Assembly (NCBI GenBank): GCA_016794505.1 | Contig: JAEUJZ010000171.1 | Coordinates: forward strand, 1 to 64,000 | Length of the DNA: 64,000 nt | Source of the DNA: Myxococcales bacterium | GTDB taxonomy: Bacteria; Myxococcota_A; Polyangia; Palsa-1104; JAEUJZ01 | Direction: 5' to 3' | Part shown: positions 55,053-63,920 of the stretch, in pieces | Position numbering within the stretch: position 1 is the first letter of the stretch | How the letters are laid out: every line of letters begins with the position of its first letter | The notes under the pieces: model-generated | Database searches by the model: none | Told to the model about the DNA's origin: nothing | Seen by the model: only the letters and a program-made list of their open reading frames with translations | Translations under genes and position numbers: made by a program

Positions 55053-55682
55053 ATGAGCAAACCTGACTTCGCTGTAGTGCGCATTGGCCGCGATGCGCCC
55101 GATGGGGCCGAGCACGTGGTTCCAGCCCTGGCCAGCGCTTCATTTCCCGCTGCCGAGCCGGTCGAGACAACCGCAGGCAACCTGGACAAGGTTCGCGACA
55201 TCTTGTTTGGCGCGCAGCTTCGCGACGTCGAAAAGAAGCTGCAGCGCTTGGAAGACCGGCTGCTCAAAGAGCTCGCCGAGCTACGGGATGATGTGCGGCG
55301 GCGAAGCGATGCGCACGAGCAGAAGCTAAAGCTGGATCTCGATGCCCTAAGCGATCGCCTGCGCAGCGAGCGCGAGGCACGCGATGACGCTGTGCTGGGG
55401 CTGCAAAACGCCCTCAAAGACCAGGCGACTGCGACGCAGAAACGACATGCTCAGCTCGACGAGCAGCTTAGCAAGGCGCAGCGCGATCTGCGGCAGCAGC
55501 TGGCCGAGCAGTCGAGCGCGCTCAGCGATGAACTTCGTCGCCGCAGCGAGGATCTGACCCAGCTTTTGTCGAAGTCGGTGGCCGAGCTACGCGAAGAAAA
55601 GACCGACAAGCGAGCCCTGGTCTCGCTGTTTGGCGAGCTGGCTCTGCGCCTGAACGACGACAGCACCGGCAGCGTCGGCTAG
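55053..55682 (+). CDS. Cytosolic coiled-coil protein of the OmpA/GTPase operon
   Basis: A 209-aa protein starting MSKPDFAVVRIG at 55053. A short N-terminal region is followed by KVRDILFGAQLRDVEKKLQRL and then almost uninterrupted heptad-repeat coiled coil (about 60-195) rich in Glu, Arg and Leu. There is no signal peptide or membrane segment. It is 18 nt upstream of the OmpA/BON gene and begins a tightly packed four-gene operon. It is likely a scaffold for the cytosolic face of the membrane complex, which is inference. Confidence 0.65.
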   Translation: MSKPDFAVVRIGRDAPDGAEHVVPALASASFPAAEPVETTAGNLDKVRDILFGAQLRDVEKKLQRLEDRLLKELAELRDDVRRRSDAHEQKLKLDLDALSDRLRSEREARDDAVLGLQNALKDQATATQKRHAQLDEQLSKAQRDLRQQLAEQSSALSDELRRRSEDLTQLLSKSVAELREEKTDKRALVSLFGELALRLNDDSTGSVG

Positions 55683-55700
55683 CCCGCGCAGCCTCCGCGC

Positions 55701-57458
55701 ATGCAGCCCGCAGAAGATCGATCGGCGTCCCGCGAAGTCGCGCACCAGATCCCGGTTCAGATGGACCCGCCTCGACGCGACCGCGATGTTGAGCCGGATG
55801 CGTCGGCCAACCAGGCCGAATACGAGCACGTGCGCCAGCTTCTCTTGGGGCGCGAGCAGGCCCAGATCGCCCGACTAGAGCGGGCTCTGCAAAAAAGACG
55901 CTCGCTTTCGCCGTCCGAGGTGGGCGATGTGCTCGCGCAGTCCGTGCAGCACGCGGTGCGCAGAAACCCACGCCCCTTGGCGGATGCGCTGTTTCCGGTG
56001 ATCGGTCCGGCCCTGGCCAAGGCCGTGCGCAGCGCACTCGGCGAGATGGTGCAGTCGCTCAATCAAGTGGCGGCGACCAGCTTGTCGCTGCGGGCCTGGT
56101 CCTGGCGCTGGGAAGCGCTGCGCACCGGTCGGCCGTTTGCCGAAGTCGCCTTGCTGCGCAGCCTGGTGTTTCGCGTCGAGCGGGTCTTTCTGGTGCATCG
56201 TCCGACGGGGCTGCTCTTGGCGCACGTCGGTGCAGCCGCGGCACAGGACACCGACCTGCTTTCGGGCATGCTGACAGCGATTCAGGACTTCGTGAAGGAC
56301 TCGTTTACCGGCGATGAGTCCAGTCAGCTCGACGAGCTGCAAGCCGGCGAGCATCGCATCGTGGTCGAGCAGGGCCCGCACGCCTTTGTCGCCGCCGTGG
56401 TTCGCGGCATCGCTCCTGCAGCGTCGCTGCGCGAGCTTCTGCGCAAGGTGCTGTCGACGCTACACGGCGAATTCGCCAGCGACTTGGCGGCGTTCGACGG
56501 CGACAATGCCGCGTTTTCTGCGCTGCTGCCGCACTTGGAAGCCTGCCTGATCGAGCAGCGCTCGTTCCATCCCCAAGCCGCGGCGCGTGGGCGCTGGGCC
56601 GTGCTGGGGCTTGCCTGTCTGCTCATCGTTGCGCTGGGTGGGCTGTCGGCCAACGCGTACAGCGAACACCGTCGCGTTTCCCGCTATCTCGACGAGCTTC
56701 GCCAGCGGCCTGGGCTGGTGATCATCGAAGTGCGTGGCCGTGGCACGGCGCGCACCGTCGTGGGCCTGCGCGATCCATTAGCCGACGACCCGGCGCACAG
56801 TCCGCATCCGCCTGGCCTGTCGTTTGTGTGGCAGCCCTATGCGTCGCTGCACACCTCGCTGGTCTTGGCTCGCGCGCAGGCTGCACTGAGGCCCCCCGCC
56901 ACGCTGCGCTTGTCCATTGAAGGCTCGACGCTGGTCGCGACGGGATCAGCCCCGCATCGCTTCCTGCGCGATCTGGACCGGCTGGGCCGCTTGCTGCCAG
57001 GGGTCCACGCCGTTCTGCAGCGCGGAGTCATCGACGAAGATCAGCAGGCCATCGACGAAAACCGCCGCCGAATGGCGACGCTCTTGCTGCGTTTTCAGAC
57101 GGGAAGTGACAGCGTGGGACCCGAACAGCAGGCACTGCTTGACACGGCTGCCTTGGTCCTGCGTCGCTTGCATCGATCGGCCCGTGCGCTGGGCTGGGAA
57201 GCTGACTTCACCGTCGTGGGTCGCGCCGATAGCCTCGGCACCGAAGACGCCAACCTAGCCCTAAGCCAGCAGCGCGCTCAGAGCGTCGTCGACACCTTGA
57301 TCGCACGCGGCATTCCATCGACCTGGCTGCGCCCGCGCGGAGTCGGCACCCAAGCGCCCCTGCATCGCGGGGACGATCCGGCGGGCAGCGCCGACAACCG
57401 CAGCGTGTCGTTCGAAGCGACCCTGTCCCCTGAATCCCAGGCCACCGACCAGCCATGA
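55701..57458 (+). CDS. Membrane-spanning protein with cytosolic domain, BON-like and OmpA domains
   Basis: A 585-aa protein. Residues 1-300 lack a signal peptide and contain RSLSPSEVGDVLAQSVQHAV and a roadblock-like stretch (LVHRPTGLLLAHVGAAAAQD, FVAAVVRGIAP), so they are expected in the cytosol. One transmembrane helix (about 300-325; LGLACLLIVALGGLSANA) leads to a BON-like domain (LRLSIEGSTLVATGSAPHRF) and an OmpA-type domain (FQTGSDSVGPEQQALLD, VGRADSLGTEDANLALSQQR). The stop overlaps the GTPase start. The layout joins peptidoglycan contact outside to a GTPase-linked module inside. Confidence 0.75.
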   Translation: MQPAEDRSASREVAHQIPVQMDPPRRDRDVEPDASANQAEYEHVRQLLLGREQAQIARLERALQKRRSLSPSEVGDVLAQSVQHAVRRNPRPLADALFPVIGPALAKAVRSALGEMVQSLNQVAATSLSLRAWSWRWEALRTGRPFAEVALLRSLVFRVERVFLVHRPTGLLLAHVGAAAAQDTDLLSGMLTAIQDFVKDSFTGDESSQLDELQAGEHRIVVEQGPHAFVAAVVRGIAPAASLRELLRKVLSTLHGEFASDLAAFDGDNAAFSALLPHLEACLIEQRSFHPQAAARGRWAVLGLACLLIVALGGLSANAYSEHRRVSRYLDELRQRPGLVIIEVRGRGTARTVVGLRDPLADDPAHSPHPPGLSFVWQPYASLHTSLVLARAQAALRPPATLRLSIEGSTLVATGSAPHRFLRDLDRLGRLLPGVHAVLQRGVIDEDQQAIDENRRRMATLLLRFQTGSDSVGPEQQALLDTAALVLRRLHRSARALGWEADFTVVGRADSLGTEDANLALSQQRAQSVVDTLIARGIPSTWLRPRGVGTQAPLHRGDDPAGSADNRSVSFEATLSPESQATDQP

Positions 57459-57949
57459 TGCAAAAGAAAGTCTGCATGTTGGGCACGTTTTCCGTCGGGA
57501 AAACCAGCTTGGTCTCTCGCTACGTGCGCAGCATTTTTTCGGAACGCTACCTGACCACCATCGGCGTCAAGATCGACAAAAAGGTCGTGGCGACCGCGCG
57601 CGGCGAAGCCACCCTGTTGATCTGGGATATCTATGGCGACGACGAATTTCAGGCGGTGCGCGCGTCGTTCTTGCAGGGGGCGTCTGGGTATTTTCTGGTG
57701 GCCGATGGCACGCGTCGCAGCAGCCTGGCCCGCCTGCCTGCGCTCAAGAGCCTGATGGAGGACACCGTGGGCAAGGTGCCCTGTCGGATCCTCCTAAACA
57801 AGGTCGATCTGCATGCCGATTGGGAGCTCGGCACCGTCGAGGAACAGGCCCTGGCCGAGCTTGGGCCGGTCATCAAGACCAGCGCCAAGACCGGGCAAGG
57901 TGTTGAAGAGGCGTTTGTGCAGCTAACGACCCACATGCTCGGGGGCTAG
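57455..57949 (+). CDS. Ras/Rab-like small GTPase
   Basis: A 164-aa GTPase: G1 GTFSVGKTSL (10-19), G2 Thr in TTIGVKI, G3 WDIYGDDEF, G4 NKVDL and G5 TSAKT. In G3 the catalytic Gln of Ras (DTAGQE) is replaced by Asp62, which predicts slow intrinsic hydrolysis and need for a partner GAP. It has no lipid-anchor Cys at the C-terminus. It overlaps the OmpA/BON gene and lies 3 nt before the histidine kinase, implying the three act as a complex. The MglA family is similar in theme but not in sequence detail. Confidence 0.88.
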   Translation: MMQKKVCMLGTFSVGKTSLVSRYVRSIFSERYLTTIGVKIDKKVVATARGEATLLIWDIYGDDEFQAVRASFLQGASGYFLVADGTRRSSLARLPALKSLMEDTVGKVPCRILLNKVDLHADWELGTVEEQALAELGPVIKTSAKTGQGVEEAFVQLTTHMLGG

Positions 57950-57952
57950 CTC

Positions 57953-59071
57953 ATGCCGCTTTCCACCGACCTTTTGGCTGCTCTCGATCTGCTGGCGCTG
58001 CGCTCGATCGAGAGCGAGTGCTTTGAGGTTCTGGGGACGCCTCCTGCGTGGGCTGCGCCATTTCTGCGTTCTTTGCCCGACGCGGGCCGCCTGTCGCGCG
58101 CCTGGCTGTGCGACACGTTCCCGTTTCTTGAGAGCTTCCTATGCGACGCTGCGCAGCTTTGGTCGGGGCCTGCGCCTGGGCGTATCGAATCGGTCTCGTT
58201 CGCCGTTCCCTGGCCAGGCGGTGACGATCTTTTGCTGGTTGCTTCAGCGCTGCGTCTGCCGACGGACTGCCTGCTGCTGATCGACGGCAATCAGGCTCAC
58301 CTACACGAACAGCTTCGCCTGCTTCAGCACGCGCGGGATGCGCACCTGGTGCATCAGCGCCTGCAGCGCGATGTGCTCAAGCGCGACATCCTGTTTCACA
58401 GCATCGTCCACGACTTAACCAGTCAGCTCTCGGCGATGCGGGGCGTGTTTCAGCTTCTGCAAGGAAGCCTGCCGACGAGCGGCGCGGTACCGCCGGAGCT
58501 TCCGGGGCTGCTCGCCGCTGGGCTGCGCGCTGCGACCAAGCAAGAGGCGCTGATCGCCGACATCCTGGATGTCTTTCGCAGCGAGACCGGCAGCGACGGC
58601 GCCCCGCTGGATGAGGCCACGTCCTGCGATCTGGGCGCGTGCATCGATGAGACCGTCAAGCTGCTCTCACCTTCCGCATCGTGGCGGCGGGTGACGCTGC
58701 GCGTTCAGCGAGCGGACACCGCGAGCCGCGGCCCCACGATCCGCGCCGAGTCCCGTCGGGTCGAGCGCGTGCTCAGCAACCTCATCGAAAATGCTCTGCG
58801 CTATGCCTCACGCGGAAGCGAGATCACCGTCACGCTCGGCCAGCGCGATGGCATGGCCGTGGTTTTCGTTGACGACGATGGTCCCGGCGTACCGCGCGAG
58901 CTAGGAGCGCAGCTGTTCGAAAAGTTTGCGCGGGCCCGCAGCGGTGGCGGCAAGACCGGCCTCGGCTTGTACTTTTGTCGACTGACGATCACGCGCTGGG
59001 GGGGCCAGATCGGCTACGAGCCTCGACAGCCTCGCGGCGCTCGCTTCTGGTTTAGTCTGCCGACTGTCTAG
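57953..59071 (+). CDS. Soluble histidine kinase of the GTPase operon
   Basis: A 372-aa kinase without transmembrane segments. The N-terminal ~125 residues are an unassigned sensor (ESECFEVLGTPPAW). HisKA has His153 in HSIVHDLTSQL. The HATPase has N-box NLIENALRYA, DDDGPGVP, and GKTGLGLYFCRLTI. All ATP-binding motifs are present. No receiver gene is adjacent. Given the overlap chain, the GTPase or the OmpA/BON cytosolic domain may control it. Confidence 0.85.
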   Translation: MPLSTDLLAALDLLALRSIESECFEVLGTPPAWAAPFLRSLPDAGRLSRAWLCDTFPFLESFLCDAAQLWSGPAPGRIESVSFAVPWPGGDDLLLVASALRLPTDCLLLIDGNQAHLHEQLRLLQHARDAHLVHQRLQRDVLKRDILFHSIVHDLTSQLSAMRGVFQLLQGSLPTSGAVPPELPGLLAAGLRAATKQEALIADILDVFRSETGSDGAPLDEATSCDLGACIDETVKLLSPSASWRRVTLRVQRADTASRGPTIRAESRRVERVLSNLIENALRYASRGSEITVTLGQRDGMAVVFVDDDGPGVPRELGAQLFEKFARARSGGGKTGLGLYFCRLTITRWGGQIGYEPRQPRGARFWFSLPTV

Positions 59072-59114
59072 CATTGACCCATTTGCATGTAGGTTGGCTG
59101 CGCGCAGTCGACGC

Positions 59115-59135
59115 AAGATACCTAAGTATCTTTTA
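59115..59135 (+). terminator. Weak terminator-like hairpin after the GTPase/kinase operon
   Basis: AAGATAC (59115-59121) and GTATCTT (59126-59132) pair around CTAA and are followed by TTATTG. It lies 44 bp after the kinase stop. The stem is AT-rich and short, so it could equally be an operator for the TonB receptor gene downstream. Confidence 0.4.
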
Positions 59136-59215
59136 TTGCGTAACGGCGACGAAATCGCGCAGCGCTAGAAACGTGATGATCGCGGTCATGGCCAATCGTA
59201 TGATCGAAACAGGCC

Positions 59216-61594
59216 ATGTTCACTTCGCGACAGCGGCAGGACTCCAGAGGGCGGGCGCGAGCCCGCGGTCGGTCGCTGTTTCGACCAGCCCTGCCGCTGG
59301 CCGTGTGGCTTTCGGCCTCGCTCGGGCACGCGGATGAACCGGCGAACCCCAGCCCGCCCGAGATCGAGCCGCCGCCGGCTCCGCTGATCGTCGACCCGCC
59401 GGCTGCGACCACGCCGCCGCCGCCCGCGACACCAGCGCCCGCGACGACACTCGCACCAGTCGCGGTGCCAGCCATCAGCCCACGGCCGACGGCCGACCCA
59501 GCGTCGGTACCGCCAGCGGACAGCGCGCCGATCAAGAACATCGAGAGCCTGGACCTGAAAGACCTGCTCAATGAGCCCGTCGTCACAGCCGGCGGCGGTA
59601 TTGAGGAAGAGCGCTCGCTGGCCTCGGCGAACGTCTATACGATTTCGCGCGATGAGATCGCGGCGCACGGCTATCGCTCGCTGGCCGAGCTCTTGGCGAC
59701 GGTGCCCAACCTGTATGTCATCGACGATCTAGTGCTGCCATCGCTGGGCGTGCGCGGCACAACCGGCGGCGTGAAAGCCGGAACGCGCCTGGTCAAGGTC
59801 ATGATCAACGGTCAGTCGGTGAACTTCCGACCCGAGCTGACGTCGTTTTTGGGCCCTGAGTTCATCCCCATCGAGGCGGTCGAGCGCGTCGAGATCGCCA
59901 AAGGGCCGCTGTCGGCGCTGTACGGTGCCAACGCCTTTATCGCCACCGTCAACGTCATCACGCGTGACCCGAGCCCGTCGCTGCATGTCGAAGCCGCCGG
60001 CCGCGCGACCTTTTACAACAACGCTGGCTTTGGTGGGTCGGGGCTTCTAAATTATGGCGATAAGAATCGCGGCATGTTATTGGCAATTACCCTGGATCAA
60101 ATAGATCGCTCGGGTATTAATTTGCAGCGTACGTTTACCAATGATTATTTTAATTCTGACTTATTTGAACGGCGAAGCAATGATGATAAAGCCAATCCGT
60201 TGGGTGTATTTGGGCGATTTTATATTGGTACAGACAATGTTGGCAGATTTATCTTATCGGCAGGACTGCAGCGTCTTGATTCCAAAGGTGAATTTCAAAT
60301 CAATTCGGTGCTGACACACCAGACGCGTATTGCCTTGGTCAATGCCTGGCTGCAGCTGCGTTATGAAAAATCGTGGTCCAAGGTCTCGCTGGTGGCGACA
60401 ACTGGCTACTCGCAGGGCGATCCGACCAGCGACTATCGTCTGAACCTGACGGGCAATAACACATCACTGTTCCGGCCGAACTATGGCTATAAAGCGGTGG
60501 ATGGCAAGGCTGAAGTAACGTACAAGCCGCTTGGCGAGCGGCTGTCGCTTCTGGGGGGCGTTGACTTCGAGTGGACGCGCGAGCAGGTCCTTTACTACAC
60601 GCAGACGCTGAACCAGGTGCAGGGCTTGCTGCAGCCGGGCGACACCGTCGACCTGATCGCGCGTAAAGTGAGTCGCGAGCAGACGTACTACGACGTCGGG
60701 GCGTTCCTGCAGCTCGCCAGCACGCCGTTTACGCGTCTGCCGGGGCTGCACTTCACCGGCAACCTGCGACTGGACAAGATCGCCTTTGGCCCCGTCGACT
60801 TTCCCCTGCAGTTCAGCTGGCGGCTTTCCGCGGCCTATCGCATTAGCAGCAACTGGACAGCGCGTCTGTTCGGCGGACAGGCCTTTCAGAATCCATCGGG
60901 TGTCATGCTGTTTGCGCAGCCTGGATTTGGCAGCGCCAACAACGTGATTGGCAATTTGACGGTGGCTGGTCTGCCTGCTCTCTCGCCGCAGAACATCACA
61001 AGCACCGAAGCGTTGGTGTCTGGTCGCCTGTTCACTTACTTGACACTTGAGGTCGCAGCGTATTACCGCGCGCTGCAGAATGAAATTGAATTTACTCGCC
61101 AGGGCCTGGACTTTGTGGCGACCAATGCCGGTATCGACCGAGGTATCGGCTTTGAATCGGTGCTGCGCTTCAGCTATCGCTGGTTCTCGGCGTATGGCAA
61201 TGCCAGCTTCGATGCTCCGATTCGCGACGGCGTGTTTGGCGACAAGCCAAGCCCCCTGTTTCCGCGGGGCATGGGGCTGATTGGCCTGGATATCCACGTA
61301 CCGCAGATCTATCTGCACGCCAACACCCAGGTGCGAATCATCGGGCCGCGCGGCGCCTCGCAGAGCAACACGTACATCAACAACGACCGGTTTTATGAGC
61401 TGCCAACATATGCCCTGTGGGATCTGACGCTGTCGTCGGTTGGGCTGCGCCTGTTCGGCGGCGACAGCGAGACGCGCGTTCTTGTGTCGGGGCGCAACCT
61501 GCTTGGCGAGACGGCCCCCGACCCCGGCGCGGGCGGCTTTGACCTACCCCGACTCGGGCGCAGCTTCCTCGTCGAGATCCGACAGATTTTCTAA
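59216..61594 (+). CDS. TonB-dependent outer-membrane receptor
   Basis: A 792-aa receptor. Signal peptide ending GHADEP is followed by a proline/alanine-rich spacer (residues ~45-105), longer than usual. The region just before the plug contains LKDLLNEPVVTAGG, close to a TonB box. The plug domain (about 115-250) has EIAAHGYRSLAELLATVPNLYV and EIAKGPLSALYGANAF. The 22-strand-type barrel runs to the C-terminal VEIRQIF, with terminal Phe for BAM recognition. The segment 60037-60310 is much AT-richer than the rest. The next two genes (substrate-binding lipoprotein, YfiR-like) follow closely. Confidence 0.9.
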   Translation: MFTSRQRQDSRGRARARGRSLFRPALPLAVWLSASLGHADEPANPSPPEIEPPPAPLIVDPPAATTPPPPATPAPATTLAPVAVPAISPRPTADPASVPPADSAPIKNIESLDLKDLLNEPVVTAGGGIEEERSLASANVYTISRDEIAAHGYRSLAELLATVPNLYVIDDLVLPSLGVRGTTGGVKAGTRLVKVMINGQSVNFRPELTSFLGPEFIPIEAVERVEIAKGPLSALYGANAFIATVNVITRDPSPSLHVEAAGRATFYNNAGFGGSGLLNYGDKNRGMLLAITLDQIDRSGINLQRTFTNDYFNSDLFERRSNDDKANPLGVFGRFYIGTDNVGRFILSAGLQRLDSKGEFQINSVLTHQTRIALVNAWLQLRYEKSWSKVSLVATTGYSQGDPTSDYRLNLTGNNTSLFRPNYGYKAVDGKAEVTYKPLGERLSLLGGVDFEWTREQVLYYTQTLNQVQGLLQPGDTVDLIARKVSREQTYYDVGAFLQLASTPFTRLPGLHFTGNLRLDKIAFGPVDFPLQFSWRLSAAYRISSNWTARLFGGQAFQNPSGVMLFAQPGFGSANNVIGNLTVAGLPALSPQNITSTEALVSGRLFTYLTLEVAAYYRALQNEIEFTRQGLDFVATNAGIDRGIGFESVLRFSYRWFSAYGNASFDAPIRDGVFGDKPSPLFPRGMGLIGLDIHVPQIYLHANTQVRIIGPRGASQSNTYINNDRFYELPTYALWDLTLSSVGLRLFGGDSETRVLVSGRNLLGETAPDPGAGGFDLPRLGRSFLVEIRQIF

Positions 61595-61636
61595 TCAACG
61601 GTGTGATGCGAATGAACCGCAAGTGGAAGGGATGAC

Positions 61637-63076
61637 ATGGGAACGACGGGGCTGCGAAACGGTGTGCTGCTTGGGACCGTCTGTGCCCTGCTGGCCTGTG
61701 GATCCAGCGAGCCCAAGCGGGCTGCCCTGTCGCTGGGCGCCGTGATCGATCGCACCGGTCCACGAGCGACGGCAAGCTGGAGTCAGTCGATCCGCCTGGC
61801 CGCCGACGTGGCCAATCAGGGACTGCTGGCCTCGATGGCGTACGCCGGGATGAAGTTCGAGATCGCGCTAGCGGACTCGAACAGCGACCCGATTGAAGCA
61901 GTCAAGCATGGGCGTGAGGTATTCCGGGAAAATGGCGCCAAGGCCCTGATTACGGACTCTAGCGAAGATGACATCGCGCTCAACATGCTCGGCTATGACG
62001 CGGATCCAGAGAATGATCTCAACGTTCCGCTTATCTGCATGGCTTGCACGTCGCCTTCCATCAACAACCCGACGGCGACCAGCAGCGATCCGGTGCGCCA
62101 GGAAGCGCTGCGCAACAGCGGCAAGTGGAACTTTCGCGCGCTGATGAATTCGACGCCGCAGGCCAATGTGCTCTTGCAGATCGCGACCGCACAAAAAGGC
62201 CCGACGGGCGTGCCCGGTGACAGCAACCGCGACGGGCAGTTCAAGATCGCGGTCTACTACAGCGCGGACTCGTTTGGCTCGGGCTTCCTGCAGGCACTCA
62301 AGAGCGCGGCGGCGGCTCTCAACTTGATGCCGTCGGCGATCGTCGAAGAGCTGCCGTTTGATCCCAAGCTCAACCCCGACACGTACAACTGGAGCGCCGA
62401 CATCGACAAGCTCACCGACGCCATCAACGGCACCAACCCCAACAGCCCGCTTTTGGATGGCAAGCCCGATCTGATCATCGATGTGGCTCCGCCGCAGTTT
62501 TCCGCGGCGCTGATGCGCGTGTATCTGACGAGCGGCGGCAGCGTGCCGTTTCTGCACATTCACAACTTTCGCAGCACTTCGGTCCTGCGACAGCTCGGCA
62601 GCGAGCTGGATGGGCAGGAAGGCACCTCGCATGTCCTGCTCGACAACGGCGAGTCGGGGCAGGTCTTTGCCAGTCTGCTCGCGGCGGCGCAGAACGGGAT
62701 TGCTCCGGCATTTGAGGACTCAAACAGCTTCGATGCGACCAACGTGCTGATGCTGGCGTCGCTGATCGCGATGAAGCAAAGCGGGCTGAGCGATCCCGGT
62801 GCCCTGACTGGCAGTCAGATTCGCGACGCCATTCCGCGCACCAGCGAGCCGGGGGGCACGATCATTCGCACCGGGGTCGACGAGTTCACCAAGGCCGCCA
62901 ACTTGATCGCCGCCGGCTCTGCCATCAACTACGAAGGCGCCTCGGGTCCGATGGACTTCGACGCCAACGGCAACGTGCTGAACCGTCTGGCACACTGGCA
63001 GGTGACAGGCGGCGCGTTCGTCGATATGGCTCGCTATGACTGCGTCGCCTCGGTGAGCTGCCCTCTTCGCCCATGA
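61637..63076 (+). CDS. Periplasmic-binding-protein-like lipoprotein (branched-chain amino acid receptor type)
   Basis: A 479-aa protein with lipobox LLACG and a two-lobe fold of the Leu/Ile/Val-binding type (LGAVIDRTGPRATASWSQSI, DSNSDPIEAVKHGREVF, KIAVYYSADSFGSGFLQAL, DLIIDVAPPQFSAALMR). GGAAGGG precedes the ATG. No permease or ATPase genes follow, so it may be a sensor or a partner of the TonB receptor rather than an ABC component. The stop overlaps the YfiR-like start by 4 bp. Confidence 0.78.
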   Translation: MGTTGLRNGVLLGTVCALLACGSSEPKRAALSLGAVIDRTGPRATASWSQSIRLAADVANQGLLASMAYAGMKFEIALADSNSDPIEAVKHGREVFRENGAKALITDSSEDDIALNMLGYDADPENDLNVPLICMACTSPSINNPTATSSDPVRQEALRNSGKWNFRALMNSTPQANVLLQIATAQKGPTGVPGDSNRDGQFKIAVYYSADSFGSGFLQALKSAAAALNLMPSAIVEELPFDPKLNPDTYNWSADIDKLTDAINGTNPNSPLLDGKPDLIIDVAPPQFSAALMRVYLTSGGSVPFLHIHNFRSTSVLRQLGSELDGQEGTSHVLLDNGESGQVFASLLAAAQNGIAPAFEDSNSFDATNVLMLASLIAMKQSGLSDPGALTGSQIRDAIPRTSEPGGTIIRTGVDEFTKAANLIAAGSAINYEGASGPMDFDANGNVLNRLAHWQVTGGAFVDMARYDCVASVSCPLRP

Positions 63077-63729
63077 TCTACGCCGCGCACAGACCTCGCC
63101 TTTTTGGACGGGCCGACGCTGGGCCGGCAGCCGCTGGGCTTTGTTCGTTCGCGGCGCGGGCTGTTTTTCGCTGCATCGCCGCGCTGCTCGTCGTCGCTTC
63201 GCTGGTCCTGTGTGGCACAGCGCGGGCGCAGCTTCCGCCGGACAAGCAGGCCGTGATTCTGACGCGCGCCATGGCCTATGACAAAGACCTGCGAGCTCGC
63301 GCGGGCAGCACGCTGGTCATCGCCATCGTGTATCGCCCTGGGGCCGCAGACAGCGAGAGCGCCGCGGCCGATGTCCTTCGCGCGTTCAAGGCACTGGAAG
63401 GGGTCAAGGTACAGGATCTGCCCATCAGCGTCGTCAAGCTCGCCTACACCGGCAAGGATGCGCTGAAGAGCGCGATCACCGCCCAGGGCATCGACGCCCT
63501 GTACTGCTGCCCCAGCCTAGAGCCCGAGCTGGGCGCCGTGCGCGAGGTCAGTCATCAGCAGCATGTGCTGACGCTGGCCTCGAAAGAAGCCTTCGTCCAA
63601 GCCGGCCTGTCGATCGGCGTGTTCCCCAAGGACGGCAAGCCCACGATCCTCATCAACCTGGCCGCCAGCCGAGACGAAGGCGCCTCCTTCGCCACCGAGC
63701 TTCTGCGCCTGGCGACGGTGCTGCGCTAG
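63073..63729 (+). CDS. YfiR/DUF4154-like periplasmic protein
   Basis: A 218-aa protein with a hydrophobic export segment (AALLVVASLVLCGTARAQ). The mature part has LPPDKQAVILTRAMAYDKDL, LYCCPSLEPELGAVREV, SHQQHVLTLA and FPKDGKPTILINLAASRDEG, as in the YfiR family of periplasmic regulators often found with TonB receptors and kinases or cyclases. ATGA overlap couples it to the binding protein. The first ~30 residues may precede a later start. Confidence 0.7.
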   Translation: MIYAAHRPRLFGRADAGPAAAGLCSFAARAVFRCIAALLVVASLVLCGTARAQLPPDKQAVILTRAMAYDKDLRARAGSTLVIAIVYRPGAADSESAAADVLRAFKALEGVKVQDLPISVVKLAYTGKDALKSAITAQGIDALYCCPSLEPELGAVREVSHQQHVLTLASKEAFVQAGLSIGVFPKDGKPTILINLAASRDEGASFATELLRLATVLR

Positions 63730-63788
63730 CAAGCCGCTGAATCGCCGAGAAGCGCGGTGCGCGCGGGCTTCGGCTGCGTCAACGAAGC

Positions 63789-63830
63789 CAGGAACGGCTT
63801 TTCGCTGCGCAGGAACGGCTTTTCGCTGCG
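63789..63830. repeat. 21-bp tandem duplication
   Basis: A 21-bp unit beginning CAGGAACGGC occurs at 63789-63809 and again at 63810-63830 without a gap, in the intergenic region before the last gene. Confidence 0.85.
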
Positions 63831-63920
63831 AAGTACCGTGCGCGCGGCTCGTGTGCTGGTGTAGCGTGCGGCCTCTGGTTGCTCGCGCAGCTAGACAATC
63901 CCGATCGAAAAGGAGCTTCT

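Noticed and set aside
60464..61318. A 284-codon open frame on the - strand
   Set aside because: It is antisense to the TonB receptor barrel and has no supporting features.
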